A stretch of 64,000 bases of DNA from Otis tarda (GCA_026413225.1 CM048552.1:53521001-53585000), one strand, 5' to 3'; positions 25,346-38,232 are shown, counted from the first letter of the stretch. Made by a program: numbers and translations. The notes: generated by a model from the letters alone, not told the origin.

Positions 25346-25351
25346 TATAAA
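25346..25351 (+). promoter_or_regulatory. TATA box of the second Gla gene
   Basis: A clean TATAAA (GGATATAAACTG) lies 92 bases before the ATG at 25438. It predicts a start near 25376 and a leader of about 60 bases, close to what is typical of osteocalcin genes. Confidence 0.7.
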
Positions 25352-25437
25352 CTGCTGCCTGAAAGCAAGCTCTGGAGAACTTCAGTAACCTCCAGGAAAG
25401 CTCTGAGGTTAGGGAGACCAGCGCAGCCAAAGAAGGC

Positions 25438-28400
25438 ATGAGGAGTCTGCTGGCACTGCTGATTGTGACTCTGGCCCTGGCAGCGCTCTGCTGTTGTGAG
25501 AAAGGTAAGGGGATGTGTTCCTGGGAAGGCTCCCAGGACCTCTGCTCAACCCTGCAGCTTGCCATCAGCCTCCCATCAGTCTGGGAGAGACGCACAGCTT
25601 CGGGGGGAGGAGGTGCACCACCAGTCATTGCACAACTTCTTATCTCTGTCCCAGAGACAGAGTCATGGATAAGAGAGGGCCTGGGGACAGAGAGCCTCAT
25701 CTCTCTCTTCCACTGGTCAACTCTTTTAGTTGCACCATTGAATTGCAGCAGAGAATTTGAACACTTTAATAAGTTTAAGTATTAAACCAGTTTAGCATTT
25801 ACATGAATTGGCAGAGGTATGCTGGATACTCACTTTTGAGTAAGAGGGTTGAGATGCCGGCAGATTTGTGTCAACAGCAGGGAGAGGGATTTTTGTGTCT
25901 GCCAGCCCTGGCGTGCTGTAGCATCACAGAGATAGGCAACGAGTCAAGCCTTCACCAGCAGGGAAATGTGGCATGTGGAGAACTTCTGGAGGAAAAAAAC
26001 CATCCTGTTGGTGGTTAAAAAGAAGGGATTTGTCCCATTGATGTAAGAGCATATGACATTTGAAGATGATTTAGAAAGGGTGACTTAATGATGAAGAGAT
26101 AGTAACATCGTGGCAGCTCTGTAGCTGATGAAGAGAGAGGGAAGGGGGGAAGCTCAGAAAAACAAGTGTTTTCGCTTTACAGCAGGAAAAAAGAAGCTGA
26201 GCAGGATAAAGCTCTGCTCTATCTTTTCCTGTATTATCTAATTCAGAGTTAAATTTCATTCAGTCCTTGGTCTCAGATACTTGATACTGGCAAATACTTT
26301 TTTCTTTTTTCTTTTTTTTTTTTATCAGTGTTATCCTTCTCAGTCTCTTTCTCACTTTTTCACTCTGGAGTACATATCCACTTTTTTTTTTTTTTAGTCA
26401 TTATTGTGTTCCAAAATACTTACTAGCCTGAGTAACTTCTAAATTATTATTATTTTTTAAATCCAATGAATGTATATATTGCTTAAAAAATAGAACTACA
26501 CACAACCCTTTTCACACAAAGTTTTTGTTTAAGAACAGTTGTTATTTTATTGGTCTCTAGAGTCCACTTTCTGCCCATAAATACACTTATGCCAAATACC
26601 TGGTGACTTGAAGGGAACTAACACTGTTGAAAAAAGTATGGCAAAATAGCAGAAGAAAAAAATTGTGAAATAGGACAGTGTGGGAGAGCCAAGATTAGGA
26701 GATTTCCATTTCTCTTACAGCACAATTTCCTTGGCTGTTTGCAGGGAGCATTAAGGATTAAGAGTAGAACTGAACACAGAAATACAGTGTGTAAATTCTT
26801 CTTGGGAGGGCTGGGGAGCCAGGTACCTCATCCATGAGACAGAAAACTATGAGGACAAAGTTGCTCTGAATTTTTGGCCCTATTTCTCTTCCTAATCAAT
26901 GGCTTGTGATTTCTCCCTAGTGTTAAGGAAGCCTCTCTTTCCAAAGATAGAGGAGATGCTCAGCTATCTTCAGGTTCTGTCCAAATTCGGGGTTTTGCTC
27001 AAATGGTGCCACTAGCTCTATCTGTCCCTGCTCTTAGCAAGAGTGAGGAGGGAGAAGGAGGAGCATCTTCCGCCAGCTTCCACAGTGGTTATATCTCTAT
27101 TGTGTCAGTTAATCTAGGTCAGAGGAAGCTGAAATTAATCAAGTTCAGGCATAATAGATGAATTTTGCTGTGGTGGAGAAGTCTATCTCTAAATGATGGG
27201 TGTTAATAAAACCCTTTTCACGAGGAACAGACCTGCTGGGAAAGTGGGGGGAGCTGGACACAGCCAGTAGGCAGAGGGATTCAGTTACACAGTGAAGCAG
27301 AGGAGCAGGATTCACAAGCAAACTCCTTTCTGTGTGTCTGTCTTCCAGATCCCAAAGATGCCCCAGGATCTCCCAGTGCTGACAGTGAGTATATCGTTGT
27401 GACCAACCCTAAGTTCCATTCTCCTGCATCTACTTCCTTTCTTCTCTTTGAAGGTTCAAGGAATGAACAAGAACCATGCTGAGTCCCTCCATCTGCTCCC
27501 TTTTTGCTCACTCAGAGGTTCAGTCCCCGAGGCGCAGGAGCACCTGCAGCAGAAGTGCTTTCACAGCCACGGGGACAGAAGACACGAGGGAGGGTCAGCC
27601 TCTGTGCACTGACAGCCTAGCATCACTCTGGATGTGCTAGTGCCATAGCCTGCATCTCCACAACCCTTCAGCAGCCCTCAGGCAAGACATGAGTCCTGCA
27701 GGTTGTTAGCAGTGGGATGCTTCTCCCCTCTGTGAAACAGGTTGATGTAGGTGGAGAAACACAGCCAGTCTCTTGGCTTCTCTGACCTGGTGTCAGAGAC
27801 CTATCCAAAGTGACTACTGTGTCCCTAGACTGTTAAGAAAGCAGAACCTGCTCCAGGGCCTCCAGGTACTGCTCTTTTGGATCCACTGAGCAGCTTGTCT
27901 TGTTGTGCAGAGTCACAGAACAAAAAGGTTTGGTGCCACACGGCAACAGGCTGTGACATCCCTGCCAAATCCCATAAGCTGGAGAGCCTGAAAGCAAGGA
28001 CCTGCCTTAGCTACTACTGAGAGCTGCAGTCCCTCCTCTTTCTGGTTGCTTGGGACATGAGCATTTGCACATCTTGGGATGTCCACAGCTTCTGCTGCAA
28101 GCTGATCCTGGCAGAAATCTGTATGGAAAATCCCCCTTGTTCTTCCCTATCTCTCCTTTCTCACACCTTAAAGGATAACATTGCTGCTAGGGAGTATGAA
28201 AGCTGGTATTTCTCCAGTGAGCCAATACAAACACAGATTGGGAAAGGGGAACAAAATGTGAAGAGTGTTCAGGGAAAGCTGGTGATTTCTGACAGCTCAT
28301 TAATTGGCAGTTTCTGTGTAGTTGGTGTTTTGATCCAGACTAAACTTCAGGTTGCTCAAGAAGGGGCACCTGCCAAACAAAAACATGATCAAACACCCCA

Positions 28401-31147
28401 CAATGACGAGGGAAGGGCACAAAACTCACTGTCTGCCCACAGGTAGAGGTCTTAGAAACTGCCTTCTCCCAGTGACAGTAACATTTTGCCAGCTTCTCTG
28501 TAGAACCATGTGCTGGTGTTGCTGGTGTGCTGGCATCTGTGCACACCTCTGCAGTTGCAGGTCCACCCCATGGAGAGATGCTGGCCTGTGCTGAGCCCTG
28601 GCTGAATCTGGGGACAGAGTGGCTCTACCTGCTGTTTGTGGAGTGCTCCACAGCACGCTGGTGTTTGCACAGCCACAAATCCAAGGAGGCAAATAAGCAA
28701 CTGCACTGACCTGGTGTGTTGATGGAGACCAGGGGCCAAGCTGTCATGGCAGAAAGACCTCTCATGATCTCCAAGTCCTGAACACCAGGATCTCTGAACC
28801 TCCTGGGTGTATTTCTCCCTGTGTGATGTCTACTGTCATTATTTTATACCCTTCACCTTTCATGGAACTCTGTACATGTGAGCATTGCTATTTCCATGTG
28901 CTGCCTGTTGCTTATGGCTCACTAGAGGCATCTTTAAGGCCTGGTGGCTGGTATGCTACACCACTCTCAATCTGAGTTAAAATACAGAAAGGAAGCTAAG
29001 ACTGAAGTTAAATGGGCTATAGAAAGAGGGTGCCATTCCCTTCATTTTCTCCTTCTTCATATTTTATGCTGTCATGACTTTGCCTTCTGCACATTTGCTG
29101 TGGACTCAGATCATGTTGTGTGATAAGGGAACTGAGTTTACGACAGGCTTTTCCTCCATGTAGGTGTGCAGGCTGGAATGAGGATGAAGCCCAGCTGTTG
29201 GGCTTTGGGTGGACAGTGGGATGAGCAGAGATGAACGGGAAATTAGGATGGCTTGTGTCAGTCATTTGCTTGAGAAAAGAGTAGACTGTCCATTTTCAGA
29301 GGTGAGAATGATCTCTGTTTTTCATAGACCACAGGCCTGCATCTCTAACCTGCTATGTTCTGTCTCGGTAGGTATCAAGATTAAAAAGGAAGTTGCCAAT
29401 GCCTTTGTGAAGAGGCAGAAGAGATCCAGCGTCTATGAACGGTAACAACTCAGGAGTCAGGCTGAGAGCGGGGCTCTGGACCTGTTCTGAAGAGTGGGTG
29501 GGAAGGCAACAGGATATGACAAGGCATTAATTTGTTGTAGATCTGTGTTAGTACCTTCATGTGTTGAAGGAAAAAGGCAGTAGGAGACACTTATTGATAA
29601 AGAAATAATTCCTTTTTTTTTTCATAAATATCCTTTTGAGACCTCATAGCTGGATTCTTTACATTTGTTCCAGGGAAGAGCACAGTACTAGCTGTCTGGG
29701 CTAGCGTGGGGACAGCAGAATACAAGTTAGAAGCTGCTTTAACCTACAGGGTCATCAGAGCTGGTTTCTGGGATAGTGATAATCACAGAGCCTTGCCTAC
29801 AAAGGAAGCACAGCTCTGTTGCAGGGATGAGTCTAGATCAGAATAGCTGTTCTTTCTGAAGCTGTGGATCCTACATATGTTTGTGCTGAAATCCTAGGCA
29901 CAAAGCTTTGGAGAAATCCTAGATATAAATATTTGAAGAAATTTGAGGTCATGCAAGAATGTCTTCACAAATTTCCTGGAAGAGGTTGTTAAGCCACTGT
30001 CTCTCATGTAGGCTTGTGCAAAAAGAATTTTTATGTATACTTATTATCCCTCTTTGGATCGGAAGGAAAATGTTAGTTTTAGATAACAGGAGATTGCGAG
30101 GCTCAGTCTGTAGCGGAGAGGATCAGTGTTGTAGCAGAGGAACTGGCTGATGTTGAAACATGCAGTGATTAAAAACAGGATAAAAATCAGTATCAGCAAC
30201 TGTATATCTGTACTCACTACCCTCTTATACGTGAGGCATCGTAAAAGTAGCTTCTGCTATAAGCATTAATCAGGAACAACTGAGATAGTCAGACATCCTG
30301 CCATATTATTTGATCATGAGGTAAAGTTAGTCCATAAATATGGATGCAACAAATGGCGTTCAAGGGTGCTGCAGGCTATTTTCAATACAGAAATAAAGTA
30401 ACAATTTGTGAGATACTAGTGGGACTCCTGTAGCTATGTGTACAGTCTTCAGGAAAGATTAACCAAACCTAGAAGAGGAGTTGAAAAGGGCATCCAGAGT
30501 GTACAGCTGAGACTAAAAGATTTTGTTTAGCCTGGCAAAACAAAAGCTGGGTGGAGAGAATATTGCTGTCAACAACAGAACTGAGGGTGATGAGAAGAAA
30601 CTGCTTAAACTAAAGGGAAATAGTGGCTAGTGGGAAAATGAGCAGCCAATGGATGCAAACAAAGGTAAACAAAAAAAAATTCGCCCTCTTCCCCCCTCCC
30701 CGTCCCAGAAGAAAAAAAAAAATATTCCTGTGTAGTTGGGAAATGGAGTTGGAGACAAAAAGACCCCTAACTATTTCTGCAGTCTCCTTTACTGATAACA
30801 CCTCAAGAACAATTGCTTAAGTCGGGTTCAATTCCAACTTTTCCTAGCATTAATTGAGTAGTCTATTGCTGTCAGTAGACATTTAACTCACCATGAGAAG
30901 ATCCCTGTTGGGACACTCTGGGGAATCACTTTTCTCGTGTCAGCGTTGGGGTGTGAAACTTCTTCAGCTGCATTGACTGAATCTGCAGAATGGCCTCTCT
31001 CTCTTTGTCTACTCCAGGTACTTTGAGTATTACAAAAGTCCAATGGAGCAGATGCATGAACGTTGTGAAAACTACCCACCCTGTGACTATCTTTCTGACC
31101 AAATAGGATTTTCCATGGCCTACAACCGTTTCTTTGGGAGATACTAA
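25438..31147 (+). CDS. osteocalcin-like (MGP/BGLAP family) Gla protein, four coding exons
   Basis: The coding exons are 25438-25504, 27349-27384, 29372-29441 and 31018-31147, with phases 1, 1 and 2. All have GT-AG introns, and they total 303 bases (100 residues). Residues 1 to about 18 are a hydrophobic signal peptide, followed by a short acidic/proline propeptide. The propeptide carries a gamma-carboxylase docking site of ANxF type (VANAFV) and the furin site KRQKR (residues 48-52). The predicted mature peptide is 48 residues and begins SSVYERYF. It holds three Gla-position Glu (residues 68, 72, 75), the Cys74-Cys80 pair, Asp81 and Asp85, and the osteocalcin-like segment LSDQIGFSMAYNRFFG. 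Length, furin site and DQIGF resemble bone Gla protein, while location and exon phases match MGP next door. All residues needed for carboxylation and calcium binding are present, so it is not a pseudogene by sequence. Whether it is the bird BGLAP, a separate paralogue or a named BGP2/3-type gene cannot be settled here, so I give no symbol. Confidence 0.9.
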
Positions 31148-33345
31148 GGATGGGATGATCACTTCATTCATTTTGCTTGGGACCACTCTGAACCCCACAG
31201 GAGAAAGAAGATTGTGGGTGCGAAGGAGGGAAGAAAAACATCTAAACTGGGGCCTTCTTCAGTAGTCTCCCTAATCAGATAGAACAACAAGGCAATAATT
31301 ATTCCACTTGTTGAGCTTTGATTAGCTTTCTTCCTTTCATGAAAAATGTTTCTCTTCAGTCATCTTTTGTGGTATTTTGAGCTTCACCAGAAATGATTGA
31401 AAAGATTCTGTCTTACCTCCTTCTATTTTATTCCCCATGATGCAATAGGTGGAAAAATTGTGATTTCTCTCAAGAAAATCAATGTATGCCTTAGAAAAAT
31501 AACAAGAGCTTTTTTTCCATCTTCTACAAACTGCAGGAGGGTTATAGGAGAATGTCACAATGCATGTAAATGTGATGGATCTGACCCTGGGATAGTCACT
31601 GGGAAGCAGGTGGAACACAGTGATTAGGAAAGTTCCATATTTTCAGGTGGAATAATCACTGTAAATATGTGCCAATGTAGGCTCATTTTGTAAGGATAGA
31701 AGTGTGGAAATACTACCACATAGCCAGAAATCCAGTTCCAGTACACTCTTCTGATTATTCTGTCACAAAATTTGCCTGTTTATCAGTTACAGATACATTC
31801 CCAAAGGTGTGTTTGAGGAGTCCCTTTAGGCGAACCCTTCCATTTATCTGGTGCATTCAGTGACTTCTGTAAAAAGTAACTTGGAAATCTCTTCTTGTTT
31901 TTGTTACTGTTGGTTTCTGGTGGAACTGAATATAGCTAAGAAGAAAAAAAAATAATCTGTTCCTCTCTGATGCTTTTGCATTTATGCCTAAACTAAAAAG
32001 GTCTAAACAGCTCAAAAAAGTGCAAACAAATAAAAAAACCCCAACTTTATGAAATAAACAAAAAGAAAATTAATTCAAAAAACAATTGAAGTTGGGTCAG
32101 CATTTGGTTTATTCAAGGCAGCTTGTGTGTCTCTGAGATATATATACAAAAATACATATGCCTGTATTTACATACATATCTTCTTTCTTCTGCACTTCTC
32201 CATTCTGTCCCCCTGTACGCATATTATACCTCAGCAACTTTCTGCACAGTCTCCCTTGATGTGCTCTGTCAGCTTTCCTTCCCTGAGAGGTAGACAGTAG
32301 ATCCCATCTCCAAGGCCAGGGACTGCTGAGCCTCAGGAAATTGAGAAAGTCTGAATCTCTCTGGTTGTATGTAAGCTGGTGCAGCCATCTACAGCTGCTG
32401 ATTGCAATAAATACTGCTTATGTAAAGCAGGTTGGTGTGCTGCTTCTCTCTGTTCCTCTCTACAACCTTTACCCGACGTTGAAAAGATGCCTAGAAGGCA
32501 AAGCCTGCTCCTGCAAACCCTGAGGAGCCGGATCCAGGTGCATGAGGCTTTTTTCTTCCCTCCTGTGCCCCAGTGTGAATCAGAAGTGACTACATTGAAA
32601 TTCAGGTCATTATTCCAGTACATCATGACAGTGAAGGAAAGAAGGGCCAGGCTTTTCCTGATTCATCATCTACCGAGTTCAGCATTTCTCTGAAAGACTT
32701 TGCCCTCAAGTAAGGACACGGGATAAGTCCACAGAGATGGCTGCCAGGGTGTAAGCATCTCTTGTTTGGCAAGCTGCTAAGGACTTGCACAGGCTATGCT
32801 GACCTTGGCCAAAGAGAAGACAGTTAATAAGTACCTCTGCTTGTCTTGGTCAAACACCCGGGACTGGTTGCCTTACTGGCATAAACTGATGGAGCTGAAC
32901 TGCTCACAGCAAAACTCTCCTCTGAATGGCATCTAGAAAAAATGAACAAAGTGCTCATTGAAAGCAGTGAAAATTTTCTGGGAAAAATACAAGAGAGAGA
33001 AGTGAAATCCTAGTATCTGCTGTACTAGTTAGGGGTTTTGCTGTTGCATGGTTTTATTTGTTAAAAAAAAGAAAATTAGCTTCCAGTCTATATTTTCATG
33101 TTTCTGTTAGTTCTATACTTTTTTCTCCATTTCAGTAATTTTTTTTTTTTTTTTCTGGGAAGTTGCACACAAAGGCCTTGATCATGTCATCTGCTCTGTG
33201 TCACCAGATCTGAAGTCGTTATGGCCTTTGGGGATCTGAGTGCACAAATCAGATTACAAATTTACTGCTGGACTGGAGGAACTCGTTGGATCAATGCAGA
33301 TTGAAGTACCATTATAAATTCTCTGCTGCCATCTTATGGACATTG
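31148..33345. other. 3' UTR of the second Gla gene, then intergenic
   Basis: The first part is the 3' UTR of the Gla gene. Candidate AATAAA signals lie at about 32026 and 32053-32058, and I cannot say which is used. The rest shows no recognised gene. Confidence 0.45.
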
Positions 33346-33725
33346 TAGAATCGTCGAATCATAGAATAGTTTGAGTTGGAAGGGACCTTTGAAGGTCATC
33401 TAGTCCAACCCCCCTGCAAGGAGCAGGGACATCTCCAACCAGATCAGGTTGCTCAGAGCCTCATCCAATCTGGCTTTGAATGTTTCCAGAGATGGGGCAT
33501 CTACCACCTCTCTGGGCAACCTGTTCCAGTGTTTCACCACCCTCATTGTAAAAACTTTTTTTCCTGTTGTCTAATCTGAATCTACCTCAATTTTAAAATC
33601 ACTACCCCATGTCCTACCACAACAGGCCCTGCTAAAGCATTTCTCCCCATCTTTCCCATAGGCCCCCTTTAGGTACTGGAAGACCACTAGAAGGTCTCCC
33701 TGGAGCCTTCTCTTCTCCAAGCTGA
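33346..33725 (-). mobile_element. CR1 LINE fragment
   Basis: The reversed CR1 tail (GAATCGTCGAATCATAGAAT) is followed by GGAAGGGACCTTTGAAGG and the CR1 3' UTR and ORF2 C-terminus in minus orientation. The 3' sequence is the same subfamily as the copies at 864 and 3785. The coding part is broken. Confidence 0.92.
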
Positions 33726-34984
33726 TTATATTTATCGCCATGCCATAATTACCATACTACATTGCTCTAGAAGCTTTTGAAAATGCAAATTCAGTGGGCT
33801 TTCTTCCTCATTTGCTTCATGCTGCAACACATGGTAAGAGTCCAGAGGTAAAAATAGGGACATAATCTGCACCTGGATTATATACAGCTGAATTGACATT
33901 CTAGTGGGGCTGTTTATCCTGATTGTCAAGTTCCCATCGGAGCCTGTCACAGTTTAGCTCCTTTTTTTTAATCTCTACATACATAGAAGAGGAGATGCCT
34001 CTGAATAAATTCACAACCTCTTCTCTGGACTCAATTTAGCAGTCGAAATACAGTCCAAGATGATAGAGCAATTCCAAGAAGGAATTCCAAGCAGCTGCAC
34101 AAATGTGTCTTTTCCCAGGGAATCACACCATGACTGCAAGTGCCCCCCACACCCAGCTTATCACTAGCAGGGAGTGGAAAATAGACTTCACATCTCTGTA
34201 GTTAGAACAAGGCCTTGCCATCTCCTTTTGGCTCTTTTTCCATGCAGAAGGGTTGTCAGAGGCCATGGGGCATCGCAGGTGAGTAACTCACTGCCCGTTA
34301 TTGGGAAGGGTGACTGCAAAGCAGCTACTAAAGAGGGGTTAGCCTTAGTATAGACTTTGTATTTACTCACTCATTCTGAGCGGTTTTAATGTAAACAGTT
34401 CAACAAGGTGCCGCTCTGCAGTGGTGTATTGGTAGGATTGGCAGCATGTGATTAGAAATGAGGGGGAGAAGGACAGTTATGTTATCTTTGCTTCCAGATG
34501 GGATTCCAACCTACCCTGCATTTCTGTGTTGGCTTTATCAGAGCTCTGCACTTCTTTAAAGGGGCTTTTTAAGCTCTTGACCGAGGAGTGCTCTCCACCT
34601 CATTCTGACTTACAGTCTACATTAGATTTCTCTAAGCTGGAGGTTTTTTTTTGTCATTTTTTTTGCAAGAACAAGAACACCAGATACCTTGGAATCAAGA
34701 GAATTATCAGGGTGAAGGACATCCACACCAGCTGGAGTTGGTGCAACCAGACCCTTCCTTATGGATTGTGGGCACACTTCTATCAGTAAATAGTCTGTTT
34801 GGTTTGATTACTGACTTCTGAATTGCTGTAGGAATCTGGTGCCTCTTTGGTTGAAGAACCATCAACAAAACCTGAGTGCAAAGTACAAACTGCAGAATTT
34901 TCCAGTTCCAGAAAAAAAGGGAAAGAAACAGATGTAAACGACCTCTACTCAAGCTCAAACTTTACAGTGTCTTGAGTAGACTCC
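33726..34984. other. intergenic, upstream flank of ART4
   Basis: No recognised gene or repeat. The ART4 promoter should lie in the right-hand part, but I see no clear TATA box. Confidence 0.45.
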
Positions 34985-37449
34985 ATGATGCCAGTGCTGC
35001 TGGCCAGCCTTCTGTTGCTGATCTCCTTGCAAAGGCTGGTAAGAGGGGGTAAACTTTATTTGAAATAGTGAAATTACTCACTGAAATAATACTTCTTTCT
35101 TTTTTTTTTTCATTTGAAACATGTTCTTTAAAGAGCTTTGGGTTCAGCTTAAACTCTTCTGCTTTCAATTACTCTATTCCATTTCTTACCTGTCCTAATT
35201 CCTTTTAGTTACTTGGTTGGAAATTTCCTCTCGTTTGGAGCCAGATGGTTTCCCAGGTTGTGTCTGTGATTAGATCTCATGTTGCTCTCCTTTTCCAGCC
35301 TGTCTCAGCCAAGGTTCTGGCAAAAGCAGTGTGTTGTTGGATGCGACAGTGACAATATTGCTCTATTCCTTGTGACTGCCTTTTAGCTTTCCTTTAAAGC
35401 AGTTATGGTATCATGGAGAAATAAACTGAATCCTTGTATAGTTTATAGTTTATGGGCCAGTATAACTTCAGAGGCTAAGAAAGGTATCGATTTGGTAAGG
35501 TGTCTAGGATGAATATTTGAGATGAAGTGAATATCCATTTGTAGAACTCAAGTGTCAGCTGATTACAGTACTTGACTAGTCTACTAGGAGATCAAAAAGC
35601 AAAAAGAACAATGTCATAACTCACACTATTTCTTAGGTCTTACTACACAAGGTTTTTATTAATTAGAAATGCTAGAAACAGATAATTGGTGTGACATTTT
35701 ATAGACAGTATATATTAGAGGTTATTTTCCTCTTACAGCACCCAGTTGTGTAAATCCTTATTTCTGTGTTTAATGTTTATTTATGTGACAACTCCAGCTG
35801 ACCTCACTAAGACAAACTGGACAAATAAAAATTTTGGCACAGTGCTGTTATATTGTCCTTTACAACATTGTGCACTGGAGCCAAAACATATCTGAGAGGT
35901 ATTACAAAACAGGATGAAGAAATTCACCCCTCAGATGTGTTCAGACTGCACTGCACAGAGAACATAGTTTTGGTTATTCTTTCCCTCCTCAAAACCACTT
36001 ACTAATCATGAGCAGAATATTGAAACAAATGGACCATGGGTCTGTCCTGAAGGCCTTTGGAGGGCAAGAGTATAGAGCTCTCCTGAAGTTCTTAATGCCA
36101 CTGATCCCCATAAAATAAGAACTCTGGCATCCTGGCTGGTATTTGCCTGAGCAGAAACTTGGTCAATAACCTAAGGTCGCTCAGGAAGTGCTTGCCAAAG
36201 ATGCCTACCTGCTGTGCTTGCTCTGCTAATAATGACAAAGAGGCAAGAAGAGGGTAGGGAAAACCCTGGCTTGCATCCATAGAGATAGATATACAAAAAG
36301 TGTACACTTCTGATGCTAATTTTCTTTTTTTTTTTTTTTTTTTTTTTGGTTGCAGGCTATGTCGTGCCTCATGATGGATATGGCTCTGCATTCCTTTGAT
36401 GACCAGTATCTGGGGTGCAGAGAGCAGGTGATGGAAGAACTGGAGCGAGGAGGCTATTTCCAAAAGGAAGTAGCTGCTAACAAGGACTATTTGAATCTCT
36501 GGAAGAAGGCTCAGGAGGCTTTTTTAAAGAGCCCTGTAGGTCTCCTGAGAGAAATGCATGAGAGCCATGCCATAGTCCTCATGGCTTACACCATGAACTC
36601 TTCCCTGCACTCTCAGCTGAACTGGGCTACATCTAGAGCAGGAAGCTCTCTAGAGCACTACAGACACAACTTTAATTTCAAGTATTTTCACTTTTACCTA
36701 ACAACTGCTATCCAGATAATGAAGCAATGGCAGAGCAACAAGGAGAGTATGGGAAAACGTAAGTGCTACCGGGTGCACAGGGGTGTAAAAGACTTATATA
36801 TCGAGGCCATGGTAGGCAGCAGGGTGCGATTTGGCCGTTTTACCTCCACCTCTCGCCTCTGGAATGAAGCCCAGAAGTTTGGGAATGAAACTTTGTTCAC
36901 AGTGACCACTTGCCTGGGAGCAGCTGTGCAAGGCTTTTCTTACCACACATCTGAGAAGGAAGTCCTGATTCCCCCTTACGAGATATTCCTTGTCAAAAGT
37001 TTCTTTCGGACACAGCGCGGTAACCGGCTGCATCTGCACTCTGTGGGGAACTACAGCAAGTACCACTGCCAGCTCGTGGAAGGTATTGTATATAGTACTT
37101 CATGCAGGGGGGACGTAGGACAGTCTGGTCTCCAGTACCCCAAGTAGCCCTTACCAGCTGCACCTACATGAGGCCACGCTCAAGGTCAAATCTGTAGCTT
37201 GCTCACTGTGTTTGCCTACAAGAGCCTGGACCTAAGCTAAAGTAGTAGGTAGACTTCAGAAAATGGCTCATTGGGGTAAAGGCTGTGTTAGCAAGTGTAG
37301 GAAGCTTTAGGCAGCCAAAAGAGGTCTGCATGACTGCTCTTGATTTTCTTTCAGCTTCAAGAAGCAAGAACAGCGGTTCCACTCCTCTCGCCTCTGCCGT
37401 TCTTCCTAGTGTAGTTGGAGTTTTCTTGTACTTGGCCCACAGTGACTAA
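34985..37449 (+). CDS. ART4: ecto-ADP-ribosyltransferase 4 (ART4), three coding exons
   Basis: ART4 is the GPI-anchored ADP-ribosyltransferase-family protein that carries the Dombrock blood group in humans. The coding exons are 34985-35038, 36356-37082 and 37355-37449, giving 291 residues. Exon 1 encodes the start of the signal peptide (MMPVLLASLLLLISL). Exon 2 encodes the whole catalytic domain. Exon 3 encodes a small-residue region followed by a hydrophobic tail (VVGVFLYLAHSD), a typical GPI-attachment signal. The R-S-E triad is complete: Arg at about residue 160 in YRVHRG, Ser at about 182 in FTSTS, and Glu-Lys-Glu at about 218-220 in SEKEVLIPP. The E-x-E form is that of arginine-specific transferases. 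Activity of mammalian ART4 has not been firmly shown, to my knowledge. Position next to MGP supports ART4 over other ARTs. A run of 23 T precedes the exon 2 acceptor. Confidence 0.93.
36325..36347 (+). repeat. 23-base T run at the ART4 exon 2 acceptor
   Basis: The run lies just before GGTTGCAG, the acceptor of the main ART4 exon, and forms its polypyrimidine tract. Confidence 0.85.
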
Positions 37450-38019
37450 TTCTCTAGCTGCATCCAGATACATACACTTGAATAGTAGGCAAGAAGAATT
37501 CACAGGAAATCAGTCTCTACAGTTCCTGTTGCTACAGAAGGTTTAACCCTCCCTTCGCTTTCAGCTGCAGTTCTCCAGCTGAGATTGGAACATTCAGCCT
37601 AGTTCATCAAAACCCAGTGTAGCTAAAGTCAGAGAGATTATCTCACTGCTCCAAGGAGACTAGTCATGGTGATATAACTTTGCAGTTGAGTCATCGAATA
37701 ATTGAACTGAAACTCATTGATACATTTCACAAATGACCCCAGCTTTCAGACACTGCTGATCTTGGCAGGAAGCTGGAGTTCTGTATTCACCATCCGCTGT
37801 CCAAAACAGTAAGGAACAAGTCAGGTATCCAAACAAGGTGTGGATATAAGCGGACTGTACAAGTTGCCAATCAGCTGGTTAGTCAAAAGTGAGAACAGCC
37901 AAAAGGACCTGTGTGAACTGCTTGACGCTTGGAGGACCTCCATATAAGCTTGGTGCTGACATTCCCTTGGAAATCCTGTGGCAAGGAATATGGAAATGTG
38001 GCACATCAGAAATGTTAGC

Positions 38020-38025
38020 ATTAAA
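38020..38025 (+). terminator. candidate ART4 poly(A) signal
   Basis: ATTAAA, the commonest variant signal, lies about 570 bases after the ART4 stop. No canonical AATAAA is seen between the stop and this point. The gene is convergent with C12orf60, so the two 3' ends lie close together. Confidence 0.3.
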
Positions 38026-38232
38026 AATGTAGGCACTTAAGGAACTTGGGTGTCTTCAGGTTTTGCAGATTAAATGGAGGAGTTTGACGCTCAGCATCTT
38101 GTATATCAAATTTAGGTGTCTGTAACGGCAGAGGCCTTCATCTAATCATCTAAAACCTAGTAACATGTTCTGTGAAACTGATCTGCTGCCCCTGAAATCC
38201 TGAGACATGTTTGCCCAAGCAGTTAAAACAGA

